Origin: Pseudooceanicola sp.
Lineage (GTDB): Bacteria > Pseudomonadota > Alphaproteobacteria > Rhodobacterales > Rhodobacteraceae
DNA length: 64,000 bases
Direction: 5' to 3'
Assembly (NCBI RefSeq): GCF_029213205.1
Contig: NZ_JARGNH010000003.1
Coordinates: 145,858 to 209,857 of the forward strand
This document shows, piece after piece, positions 55,501 to 61,838 of the stretch. Within the stretch, counting starts at the first letter, position 1. Each line of letters begins with the position of its first letter. The notes under the pieces were generated by a model. That model did not search any database and was not told the origin of the DNA. It saw only the letters and a program-made list of their open reading frames with translations. The translations under genes were made by a program, and so were the position numbers.

Positions 55501-56057
55501 GCAAGGACGTCAAGACGCTGGACGAGGTCACCAAGGCGGCACAGGGCGGCCCGCTGGTGGCGCGTATGGCCGGGGTGGTCGCTGGACGGCAGGAGCGTAA
55601 GTCGGCGCGCGGCAACCGCTTTGCCTTTGCGCAATTGTCCGACACCACCGGCGCCTATGAGGTGACGATCTTTTCCGACACGCTTGAGGCGGCGCGCGAT
55701 TATCTGGAAAACGGCTCAAAGGTGGTGCTGACGGTCGAGGCAACCCTGGAGAGCGAGCAGTTGAAACTGCTGGCCCGTGGGATTCAGTCAATCGAGACGG
55801 TGGTGGCCGATGCCGGGGCCAGCGGGCTGATGATCTTTGTCGAGGATCCGGCGGCGATCCCTTCGGTCGCCTCGGTTCTGGCCGGGGCAGCGGAAAGCCT
55901 GAAACGGATGCCGCGCGGCCCGATCCGGTTCTGCCTGCTTGACGCCGGATTGCCGGGCGAGGTCGAGATCGACACCGGTGTCGAATACCCGGTGACCCCG
56001 CAGATCCGCGGTGCGATCAAGAGCCTGGGCGGGGTGATGGCGGTCGAGGAAATCTAG
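52545..56057 (+). CDS. dnaE: DNA polymerase III alpha subunit
   Basis: A 1170-residue replicative polymerase of the DnaE1 type. The PHP domain opens the protein with HLRTHTEYSLLEGALRLKKL. The palm has GPGRGSGAGSLVAYAL and the catalytic aspartates in MPDFDIDFCMDRR. GYNKSHAAAYA-like FNKSHAAAYAVVSYQTAWLK follows, then a helix-hairpin-helix region and the OB domain near 1000. Length is normal. No Shine-Dalgarno sequence precedes ATG 52545; a GCTAAT lies 8 bases upstream, so the mRNA might be leaderless. The 210-base gap to the divergent MFS gene shows no other gene. Confidence 0.96.
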   Translation: MNSQPRFIHLRTHTEYSLLEGALRLKKLPEMCDRMGMPAVAVTDTNSMFCALEFSVTAAAAGIQPILGCQVDLAYLPVEPGQQAKPPAPLVLLAQNAAGYANLMRLSSCLYIDHRGELPHVTLDELSAHGAGLICLSGGPDGPVGRLLRAGQRGAAEALMQRLKAIFDDRLYVELQRHPGEGGLPEAERLTERGHVEMAYAMDLPLVATNDVYFPKESMYEAHDALLCIAEGAYVDQQEPRRRLTPQHYFKSPSEMVTLFADLPEATENTVEIARRCAVAAERRDPILPKFADDEIDELRRQAKLGLADRLAVIPHATSVEEYEKRLEFELGIIEGMGFPGYFLIVADFIKWAKDHSIPVGPGRGSGAGSLVAYALTITDLDPLRYNLLFERFLNPERVSMPDFDIDFCMDRREEVIRYVQQKYGRDKVGQIITFGALLSKAAVRDIGRVLQMPYGQVDRLSKMIPVEGVKPVSIEQALAQEERLRDEAKSEEVVKRLLDYGMQVEGLLRNASTHAAGVVIGDRRLDQLVPLYQDPRSDMPATQFNMKWVEQAGLVKFDFLGLKTLTVIQNAIDQIHASGRPLHVAADGTRLYEPAEGAENQINAIPLDDQKSYELYAAAKTVAVFQVESSGMMDALKRMKPTCIEDIVALVALYRPGPMENIPTYCEVKNGLKKLESIHPLIDHILEETQGIIVYQEQVMQIAQVMAGYSLGGADLLRRAMGKKIAEEMAKERPKFEKGAMENGVDQAKASEVFDLLEKFANYGFNKSHAAAYAVVSYQTAWLKANHPVEFMAGVMNCDIHLTDKLGGYFEEVKKALALPWVPPCVNRSAATFTVVDGALVYALGALKNVGVEAMRLLVEGRMVDGVDKPFVNLFDVARRVELKRIGKRPLEMLARAGAFDVLDPNRRRVFDSLDALTGYSAAIWEQKTSNQVSLFGEAGDDLPEPRLSPVDDWLPSERLAQEFQAVGFYLSGHPLDDYMGALKRKDVKTLDEVTKAAQGGPLVARMAGVVAGRQERKSARGNRFAFAQLSDTTGAYEVTIFSDTLEAARDYLENGSKVVLTVEATLESEQLKLLARGIQSIETVVADAGASGLMIFVEDPAAIPSVASVLAGAAESLKRMPRGPIRFCLLDAGLPGEVEIDTGVEYPVTPQIRGAIKSLGGVMAVEEI

Positions 56058-56150
56058 GCCCCCGCTGTCGCGCCGTTCGGCCATCGCACAGAAATGTGGA
56101 CCGGGGCCGGGCCGGTCGTGTAGGCCGGGCAGGCAAATAGGGGGCTGGTA

Positions 56151-57308
56151 TTGGTGTTGCGTCTGTTGTCGGTGTTCATTGTCTGCCTTGGGCTGGCCGG
56201 GTGTGGCAGCTCTCTGGATCAGGTGCCGCGCCTGTCCGAGGTCGATCTGCCCGCAGATGCTGGCCGGGTGTCGGCGCTGGCCGAGCCTGAGGCAGAGGCC
56301 CGTGAGTCGCAGGCCACCGAACCGCAGACAACAGAGGCCGCCACGCCGAAACCGCGCGGTCTCTTTGGCTTTCTGCGCCGCAAAGCGCCCGAGGCGGACC
56401 CGGTGGCCATGCCGAATCTTGCCGCCCCGGAGCCTGTCACCACGGAGGTGGCCAGCCCGAACCCCGAAGCCAGCCCGGCCCCCGAAACCGGCCCGGCCAA
56501 GCCAAAACCAGGGCTGTTCGGGTTCCTGAAATCCGCAAAGCCGCGCGATCCGCCCGTCGGGGCGGCGCCAGTGACGGCCAAGCTGAATGCCGCGGCTGAC
56601 CCGCCTCCCGCCCCGACTGCCAAGCAACCGGCCACCACGCCGGAACCCCGGCGCGGCCTGTTCGGTTTCCTGCGCAAATCTGGCAACAAGGGTCAGGCGA
56701 CGCCTGAGGCCGGGTCTGATCCGGCTGCCAGCCCCGCACCCGATGCCACCACAGAGGCAGCACCGCCCACCGCCCGCGCCGGGCTGTTTGCCGGGTTCGG
56801 GCGCCGCGCCGCCAAGCCTTTGGAAAAAGACGATCTCTCCGGCCCGCTGGTCTTTGGCCAATTGCGCCGCGCCTGTGGCGTCAGTCGCAGCACCATGGGC
56901 AAGCCGGTGGCGAAATACCCCAGCAGCGGCACCCGCTATCGGCTGCTGGACAGTGAGCCGGGCAATATCGGCGTGCATGATTTCTATATCACCGGCTTTG
57001 CCGATGGCTGCCCCCGGCAGACCCGCGCCACCTTTGGCATGTTTGGCGATGCGGCGGTGCATGAGACGATGCGCTACAGCGCCGAGTCAAAGTCGCGCGA
57101 CTGGGGCGCGGTCGACAAGGCCTATGAGCGGATCAAGGGCCGAATCTGCGGCACCAGACGCGGCAAACCCTGCGGCAACCGCATCAGCCAGTTGCAGCGC
57201 AGCACCGCGTTTCTGACACTTTATGAAAGCTTTGCCGACGGGTCGCGCTGGGTCGATCTATTGATCCATGACGGTCAGTTGAGCGCCTCCGAGGTGCATC
57301 ACCCCTGA
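56151..57308 (+). CDS. Lipoprotein with four spaced GLFGF repeats
   Basis: A protein of about 385 residues with a lipobox (LAGC, C18). Residues 40-225 are Pro/Ala-rich and disordered in appearance. They carry four short motifs about 50 residues apart: RGLFGFLRRK (70), PGLFGFLKSA (121), RGLFGFLRKS (169) and AGLFAGFGRR (211). A folded C-terminal domain (about 225-385) has six cysteines, with FGQLRRACGVS, ITGFADGCPRQTRATFGMFG and RICGTRRGKPCGNRI. I know no named family. The start is TTG 56151 or GTG 56154, after AGGGGG. Confidence 0.75.
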   Translation: MVLRLLSVFIVCLGLAGCGSSLDQVPRLSEVDLPADAGRVSALAEPEAEARESQATEPQTTEAATPKPRGLFGFLRRKAPEADPVAMPNLAAPEPVTTEVASPNPEASPAPETGPAKPKPGLFGFLKSAKPRDPPVGAAPVTAKLNAAADPPPAPTAKQPATTPEPRRGLFGFLRKSGNKGQATPEAGSDPAASPAPDATTEAAPPTARAGLFAGFGRRAAKPLEKDDLSGPLVFGQLRRACGVSRSTMGKPVAKYPSSGTRYRLLDSEPGNIGVHDFYITGFADGCPRQTRATFGMFGDAAVHETMRYSAESKSRDWGAVDKAYERIKGRICGTRRGKPCGNRISQLQRSTAFLTLYESFADGSRWVDLLIHDGQLSASEVHHP

Positions 57309-57328
57309 CCGCTGGCCCCCCGGTGCGG

Positions 57329-57523
57329 TTACCAATGCGGCGGCGGGCTGTCAGCGATATGGACCGAGGATTGCGCCTGTGATTCCCGCTCGGCCTCGCG
57401 CTCCATCAACAACTGGACCCGGCGGGCCAGCATGGTGATCTCGCTCTGCTGGCGCGCCACCACGTCGGACAGATCCTCGACCGTCTTATCCAAATGTGCC
57501 AATTTTTCTTCGATCACCCGCAT
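57329..57523 (-). CDS. slyX: SlyX family protein
   Basis: A 64-residue coiled-coil protein. It begins MRVIEEKLAHLDKTVEDLSD and continues VVARQQSEITMLARRVQLL, the SlyX heptads, then ends with a Pro-rich tail SPPPHW, the typical SlyX C terminus. Function is unknown. I start at ATG 57523; three GTG codons precede it in frame. It converges with the lipoprotein gene, 20 bases away. Confidence 0.85.
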   Translation of the reverse strand: MRVIEEKLAHLDKTVEDLSDVVARQQSEITMLARRVQLLMEREAERESQAQSSVHIADSPPPHW

Positions 57524-57633
57524 CACCACCACCTCAAAATAACCTATTCAAAATCGACTCACCCCAATCCGGCGCATGTAGGGCGTCAGAACAGTTAATA
57601 GAGTGTTACCAACAATCCGCCTATGCCCAATGC

Positions 57634-57662
57634 TTGCTTGCCCCCGGTGCTTAAGCTAGACC
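57634..57662 (+). promoter_or_regulatory. Possible promoter of the hisS-hisZ-hisG operon
   Basis: TTGCTT (57634-57639), 17 bases, TAGACC (57657-57662), 29 bases before the hisS ATG. Confidence 0.3.
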
Positions 57663-57691
57663 GCGCCGCGTAGCCTGACCGGGACAAACGC

Positions 57692-59287
57692 ATGGCCAAG
57701 ATCAAGAAAACTCCACGCCCCAAGGCGGAAACGCCGAAGGGGTTTCGCGACTACTTCGGCGCCGAGGTGACCGAACGCGCCGAGATGCTGGCGCGGATCG
57801 CCGGGGTCTATCATCGCTATGGCTTTGACGCGCTGGAAAGCGCCGCCGTCGAAACCGTCGAGGCGCTGGGCAAGTTCCTGCCCGATGTCGAGCGCCCCAA
57901 CGAAGGCGTCTTTGCTTGGCAGGAGGGCGAGGAAGAGGGCAAGGGCGACTGGCTGGCGCTGCGCTATGACCTGACCGCGCCGCTGGCCCGGGTCTATGCC
58001 CAGCACCGCAACGATCTGCCGACGCCCTACCGCCGCTACGCGATGGGGCCAGTCTGGCGCAACGAAAAGCCGGGGCCGGGGCGCTATCGCCAGTTCTATC
58101 AATGCGACGCCGATACCGTTGGCAGCGCCAGCCCGGCAGCGGATGCCGAGACCTGCGCGATGCTGGCGGATTGCCTGGAAGAGGTCGGAATCCCGCGCGG
58201 CGACTACCTGATCCGGGTCAACAACCGCAAGGTGCTGAACGGGGTGCTGGAGGCGATGGGCGTCACCGACGCGGCGCAGGCGGCGGACGTGCTGCGCACC
58301 ATCGACAAGTTCGACAAGGTTGGCGAAGCCGGGGTGCGGGAGCTTTTGGGCAAGGGGCGGCTGGATGCCTCGGGGGCCTATATCGACGGGGTTGGTCTGA
58401 GCGATGCGCAAATTGAAATAGTCGTAGGTTTCCTCACGTCAAACCTGATCGTAGAAGAAGAATTGAGGAATGGGCCGCCTGAGCCAGACGGCAGGATCCC
58501 GGGTGGTATGGGGGAAACAATTTCCGGGCAACCTGAGGCGACTGAGCATGATGGTAGGGTGTGGAATTGGGCGATATTGGACCATTTGATGCGCTTGGTC
58601 GGCTCGACCGAAATTGGTTTTCAGGGGATTAAGGAACTCGGTGAAATTTCTGACTTGCTGGCTGCCCAAGGTTATGGCCCCGACCGCATCACCATCGACC
58701 CTTCCGTCGTTCGTGGCCTCGGCTATTACACCGGCCCGGTGTTCGAGGCCGAGCTGACCTTTGAAATCCTTGACGAAAAGGGCCGTAAGCGACAGTTCGG
58801 TTCGGTCGCTGGCGGCGGGCGCTATGACGATCTGGTGAAACGTTTCACCGGCCAGGAGGTCCCGGCCACCGGGGTTTCGATCGGGGTGGACCGGCTGCTG
58901 GCGGCGCTGCGCGAAAAGGGCCGGGTTGGCGGCACCGAGTCGGGGCCGGTGGTGGTCACGGTGATGGATCGCGACCGGATGGCGGATTACATGGGTATGG
59001 TCAGCGAGATCCGCGCGGCGGGCCTGCGCGCCGAGGTCTATCTCGGCAATCCCAAGAATTTCGGCAATCAGCTCAAATATGCCGACAAGCGCGGCTCACC
59101 CGCCGCAGTGATCGAGGGCGACGATGAAAAGGCGCGCGGTGTGGTGCAGATCAAGGACCTGATCCTCGGCGCCAGGATCGCCGAGAACGCGACGCTGGAG
59201 GAATGGAAGGAACGCCCCTCGCAATTCGAAGTGCCGCGTGACCAGCTGGTGGCCAAGCTGCGCGAAATCCTGGCGGGGCAGGGCTGA
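57692..59287 (+). CDS. hisS: Histidyl-tRNA synthetase with an atypical central segment
   Basis: A 531-residue class II synthetase, longer than the roughly 500 usual for this group as I recall it. Motif 2 is [19 protein letters not shown], the histidine-binding segment is [17 protein letters not shown], and motif 3 is [10 protein letters not shown]. Residues about 240-327 (bases 58412-58670) use codons rare in the flanks (ATA, GTA, AGG, TTG) and have lower GC. They include [20 protein letters not shown], with no counterpart I know. The catalytic motifs lie outside the segment. TGATG overlap leads to hisZ. Confidence 0.94.
   Translation: MAKIKKTPRPKAETPKGFRDYFGAEVTERAEMLARIAGVYHRYGFDALESAAVETVEALGKFLPDVERPNEGVFAWQEGEEEGKGDWLALRYDLTAPLARVYAQHRNDLPTPYRRYAMGPVWRNEKPGPGRYRQFYQCDADTVGSASPAADAETCAMLADCLEEVGIPRGDYLIRVNNRKVLNGVLEAMGVTDAAQAADVLRTIDKFDKVGEAGVRELLGKGRLDASGAYIDGVGLSDAQIEIVVGFLTSNLIVEEELRNGPPEPDGRIPGGMGETISGQPEATEHDGRVWNWAILDHLMRLVGSTEIGFQGIKELGEISDLLAAQGYGPDRITIDPSVVRGLGYYTGPVFEAELTFEILDEKGRKRQFGSVAGGGRYDDLVKRFTGQEVPATGVSIGVDRLLAALREKGRVGGTESGPVVVTVMDRDRMADYMGMVSEIRAAGLRAEVYLGNPKNFGNQLKYADKRGSPAAVIEGDDEKARGVVQIKDLILGARIAENATLEEWKERPSQFEVPRDQLVAKLREILAGQG
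58412..58670 (+). other. Segment of foreign-looking codon use inside hisS
   Basis: About 87 codons, roughly from [10 protein letters not shown] to ISDLLAAQ. Codons such as ATA, GTA, TTG, AGG, ACA, TCT and ACT appear repeatedly here and almost never on either side. The frame is intact. It lies between motif 2 and the VVRGL segment, a region that varies among HisRS proteins. Confidence 0.6.
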
Positions 59288-60408
59288 TGGCCGCTGGTGA
59301 GCGCCCGGCCTTTGCCGCGATCCCGGATGCCCGCGCCGCCGCCCGGGCCGAGGCCGCGCGCCTGTCGGCGCGGTTTCAGGACGCCGGGGCGGTGCCGGTG
59401 GAAACCGCGGTGCTGCAACCCGCCGCCACCCTGCTGGACCTCTATGGCGAAGACATCCGCGCCCGCGCCTATGTGACCTCGGACGCGCTGCGCGGCGAAC
59501 AGATGCTGCGCCCGGATTTCACCGTGCCGGTGGTGCAGATGCATATGGCCGACGGTGCCGAACCGGCGCGTTATTGCTATGCCGGTGAGGTGTTTCGCCG
59601 TCAGGAAGAGGACGAGGATCGCGCCAACGAATACCTTCAGGTCGGGTTTGAGGTCTTTGACGCCACCCGCCCGCCGGATGCGGATGCCGAGGTGTTCGCC
59701 CTGTTCCAGAGCATCCTGGCGCCGCTGTCGCTGCGCGCCGCCACCGGCGATATCAGCATCCTGACCGCGGTGGTGGCCGGGCTGCAAACCAGCGACAAAC
59801 GCAAACAGGCGCTGATGCGCCACATCTGGCGGCCGCGCCGGTTCCGCGCGCTGCTGGATCGCTACTCCAGCACTGCACCGCTCTCTGACAGCCGCGCCGC
59901 GCTGCTCGCTGCCGCCGATCCCTTTGCCGGAACCGGCGCCGAGATCGGGCTGCGCCGCCGCGCCGAGGTGATCGCGCGGTTGGACAATCTGCGCGAAGAC
60001 GCGGCGGCCGATCCGATCCCGACCGGGATCGTCGCGCTGATCGACGCGGTTCTTGCGGTGCGCGAAAAGATGCCCTTCGCGCTGGAGCGTCTGCGCGATA
60101 TCGCCGTCGATCTGCCATGGATCGGCGTCGCCATCGACCGGCTGGATGCCCGCGCCACGGCGCTGGCGGATCGCGGGGTCGATGTCGATGCGCTGGATTT
60201 CGAGGCCAGCTATGGCCGCACCCATATGGAATATTACGATGGGTTCGTCTTTGGCTTCTACGCTGAAAATCGCCCCGATCTGCCCCCGGTCGCCAGCGGC
60301 GGGCGCTATGACGCGCTGACTCGGCATCTGGGCCAGGGCCGGGCGATTCCCGCGGTCGGCGGGGTGATCCGCCCGGGGCTGGTGCTGGAACTGGGGGGGC
60401 TGGGATGA
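59287..60408 (+). CDS. hisZ: ATP phosphoribosyltransferase regulatory subunit
   Basis: A 373-residue HisRS paralogue without synthetase activity, needed by short-form HisG. LRGEQMLRPDFTVPVVQMHM and CYAGEVFRRQEEDEDRANEY are class-II-like core motifs, and FEASYGRTHMEYYDGFVFGF replaces the HisRS active-site segment. It forms a hetero-octamer with HisG for the first step of histidine synthesis. Its ATG shares a base with the hisS stop; it overlaps hisG by 4 bases. Confidence 0.94.
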   Translation: MAAGERPAFAAIPDARAAARAEAARLSARFQDAGAVPVETAVLQPAATLLDLYGEDIRARAYVTSDALRGEQMLRPDFTVPVVQMHMADGAEPARYCYAGEVFRRQEEDEDRANEYLQVGFEVFDATRPPDADAEVFALFQSILAPLSLRAATGDISILTAVVAGLQTSDKRKQALMRHIWRPRRFRALLDRYSSTAPLSDSRAALLAAADPFAGTGAEIGLRRRAEVIARLDNLREDAAADPIPTGIVALIDAVLAVREKMPFALERLRDIAVDLPWIGVAIDRLDARATALADRGVDVDALDFEASYGRTHMEYYDGFVFGFYAENRPDLPPVASGGRYDALTRHLGQGRAIPAVGGVIRPGLVLELGGLG

Positions 60409-61100
60409 GCATCAAACTGGGGGTGCCGTCAAAGGGACGGCTGATGGACAAGACCTTTGACTGGTTCGGCGCGCGCGGCGTGACCCTGGGCCGGGCCGGG
60501 TCGGACCGCGAATATGCCGGCCGGGTCGAGGGCGTCGACGGGGTCGAGCTGATCCTGATGGCGGCGGGCGAAATCCCCCGTGAACTGGCGGCCGGACGCA
60601 TCCATCTCGGCGTCACCGGCACCGATCTGGTGCGTGAGAAACTGGCGCGCTGGGACATGCAGGTCGAAGAACTGGCCGAACTCGGCTTTGGCCATGCCGA
60701 CCTGATCATTGCGGTGCCGGATTTCTGGGTCGATGTCGAAACCCTCGACGATCTTGACGCGGTGGCGGCGGCGTTCCGGCGCGCGCACGGCTTCCGGCTG
60801 CGCATCGCCACCAAATATCACCGGCTGATCCGCGATCACCTGCGCGAGGCCGGGGTCGCCGATTACCAGCTGGTCGACAGCCAGGGCGCCACCGAGGGCA
60901 CGGTGAACAACGAGACCGCCGAGGCGGTGGCTGACATCACGTCGACCGGCGAGACCCTGCGCGCCAACCATCTGCGCCCGCTGACCGATGGCCCGGTGCT
61001 GCGCAGCCAGGCGACGCTGTTTCGCGCGCGAAACGCGCCCTGCGACGAGGGCGACCGCGCCGCCCTGACCGCCCTGATTGACCGGCTCGGCCTCGCCTGA
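60405..61100 (+). CDS. hisG: ATP phosphoribosyltransferase, short form
   Basis: A 231-residue catalytic subunit that joins ATP and PRPP. It starts MSIKLGVPSKGRLMDKTFDW. The PRPP-binding segment appears as LVDSQGATEGTVNNETAEAV near residue 155. It lacks the C-terminal regulatory domain of long forms, which is why hisZ is needed. The operon hisS-hisZ-hisG ties histidine synthesis to charging. ATGA overlap with hisZ. Confidence 0.95.
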   Translation: MSIKLGVPSKGRLMDKTFDWFGARGVTLGRAGSDREYAGRVEGVDGVELILMAAGEIPRELAAGRIHLGVTGTDLVREKLARWDMQVEELAELGFGHADLIIAVPDFWVDVETLDDLDAVAAAFRRAHGFRLRIATKYHRLIRDHLREAGVADYQLVDSQGATEGTVNNETAEAVADITSTGETLRANHLRPLTDGPVLRSQATLFRARNAPCDEGDRAALTALIDRLGLA

Positions 61101-61151
61101 TCCAGCTCGACCAGATTGCGCGCCGCCAGCGGCGCATGCCTTGGCTTGGTC

Positions 61152-61194
61152 GGGGCTCTGCCCCGAACCCCGGAGTATTTGTCGAAAGATGAAG
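61152..61194 (-). repeat. Dispersed repeat, copy E
   Basis: On the minus strand: CTTCATCTTTCG, ACAAATACTCCG, then GGGTTCGGGGC-AGAGCCCC. It faces copy F, 16 bases away, in inverted orientation. Confidence 0.7.
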
Positions 61195-61210
61195 CACGAG
61201 CGTGTTTCCA

Positions 61211-61247
61211 ATTCATCTTTCCTAAAATACTCCCGCCGGAGGCTCCG
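61211..61247 (+). repeat. Dispersed repeat, copy F
   Basis: ATTCATCTTTCC, TAAAATACTCCC, GCCGGAGGCTCC. Its 3' part equals copy C at 44611. Copies E and F together lie between converging hisG and the DUF1489 gene. Confidence 0.7.
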
Positions 61248-61273
61248 ACCGTGTCAGCCGCGTTGCCGCCGGG

Positions 61274-61705
61274 CTACAGCACCCCGATATCGGCCAGCGC
61301 CGCCGAGAGCTCGGGCGGCAGCGCATCGTCGCTGATCCGCGCGACGCTCAGATCCGGCGGCGCTTCGCCCGCTGCCAGATAGCGCCAGCCCTGGAAGGCG
61401 CGTTTCGGCGCCGGGGTGGTGCGGATCAGCTCGGGGTCCATCGCGATGGCGCAGCGGCGGATGCCATCGGCGCGGGTGAGCTCGTCCAGCCGCAGGATCC
61501 GCTGACGGCACTGGATTACCCCTTTTATTACCCAATAGATCGAACCGCCCGCGATCACCTCGGCCTCGCGCCTTGGCCACATTCTGGTGACATGGCAAGG
61601 CAGATCATCGGCGCTGCGCAGGGCACCGGCCGCCTGCCATTCGATCAGCGACTCGACGCTCTCGGTTCCGACGCTAAGTTTCAGCAGATTTACAAAACTC
61701 GCCAC
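61274..61705 (-). CDS. DUF1489 family protein
   Basis: A 143-residue protein of an alphaproteobacterial family of unknown function. Family marks are LLKLSVGTESVESLIEWQ near the N terminus, HVTRMWPRREAEVIAGGSIY mid-chain, then WVIKGVIQCRQRIL and FQGWRYL. The start is a GTG at 61705 with a G-run about 5 bases upstream. It is divergent from nrdJ across a 133-base region with a palindrome and a candidate promoter. Confidence 0.83.
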   Translation of the reverse strand: MASFVNLLKLSVGTESVESLIEWQAAGALRSADDLPCHVTRMWPRREAEVIAGGSIYWVIKGVIQCRQRILRLDELTRADGIRRCAIAMDPELIRTTPAPKRAFQGWRYLAAGEAPPDLSVARISDDALPPELSAALADIGVL

Positions 61706-61743
61706 GATACCCCCAAGATGTTGTGGTAACGCGGTCTATTTCC

Positions 61744-61774
61744 GCGATATGTTGCTTTCACTTAACCATATCGC
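61744..61774. promoter_or_regulatory. Inverted repeat upstream of nrdJ
   Basis: Perfect 8-bp arms GCGATATG / CATATCGC with a 15-base spacer (61744-61751, 61767-61774), so centres about two helical turns apart. It abuts the nrdJ -35 element on its upstream side and could serve the divergent DUF1489 gene too. It does not match the NrdR box I remember. Confidence 0.4.
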
Positions 61775-61776
61775 AA

Positions 61777-61805
61777 TTGAGGCCATTGGCAACCGGTGCT
61801 AGGGT
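61777..61805 (+). promoter_or_regulatory. Possible promoter of nrdJ
   Basis: TTGAGG (61777-61782), 17 bases, TAGGGT (61800-61805), 33 bases before ATG 61839. Confidence 0.4.
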
Positions 61806-61838
61806 AAGCTTCCCCTGCTGCCGCCACTGGATATTCCC

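Noticed and set aside
61706..61838. Cobalamin riboswitch before nrdJ
   Set aside because: Only 133 bases are available and the conserved B12-box core was not found.
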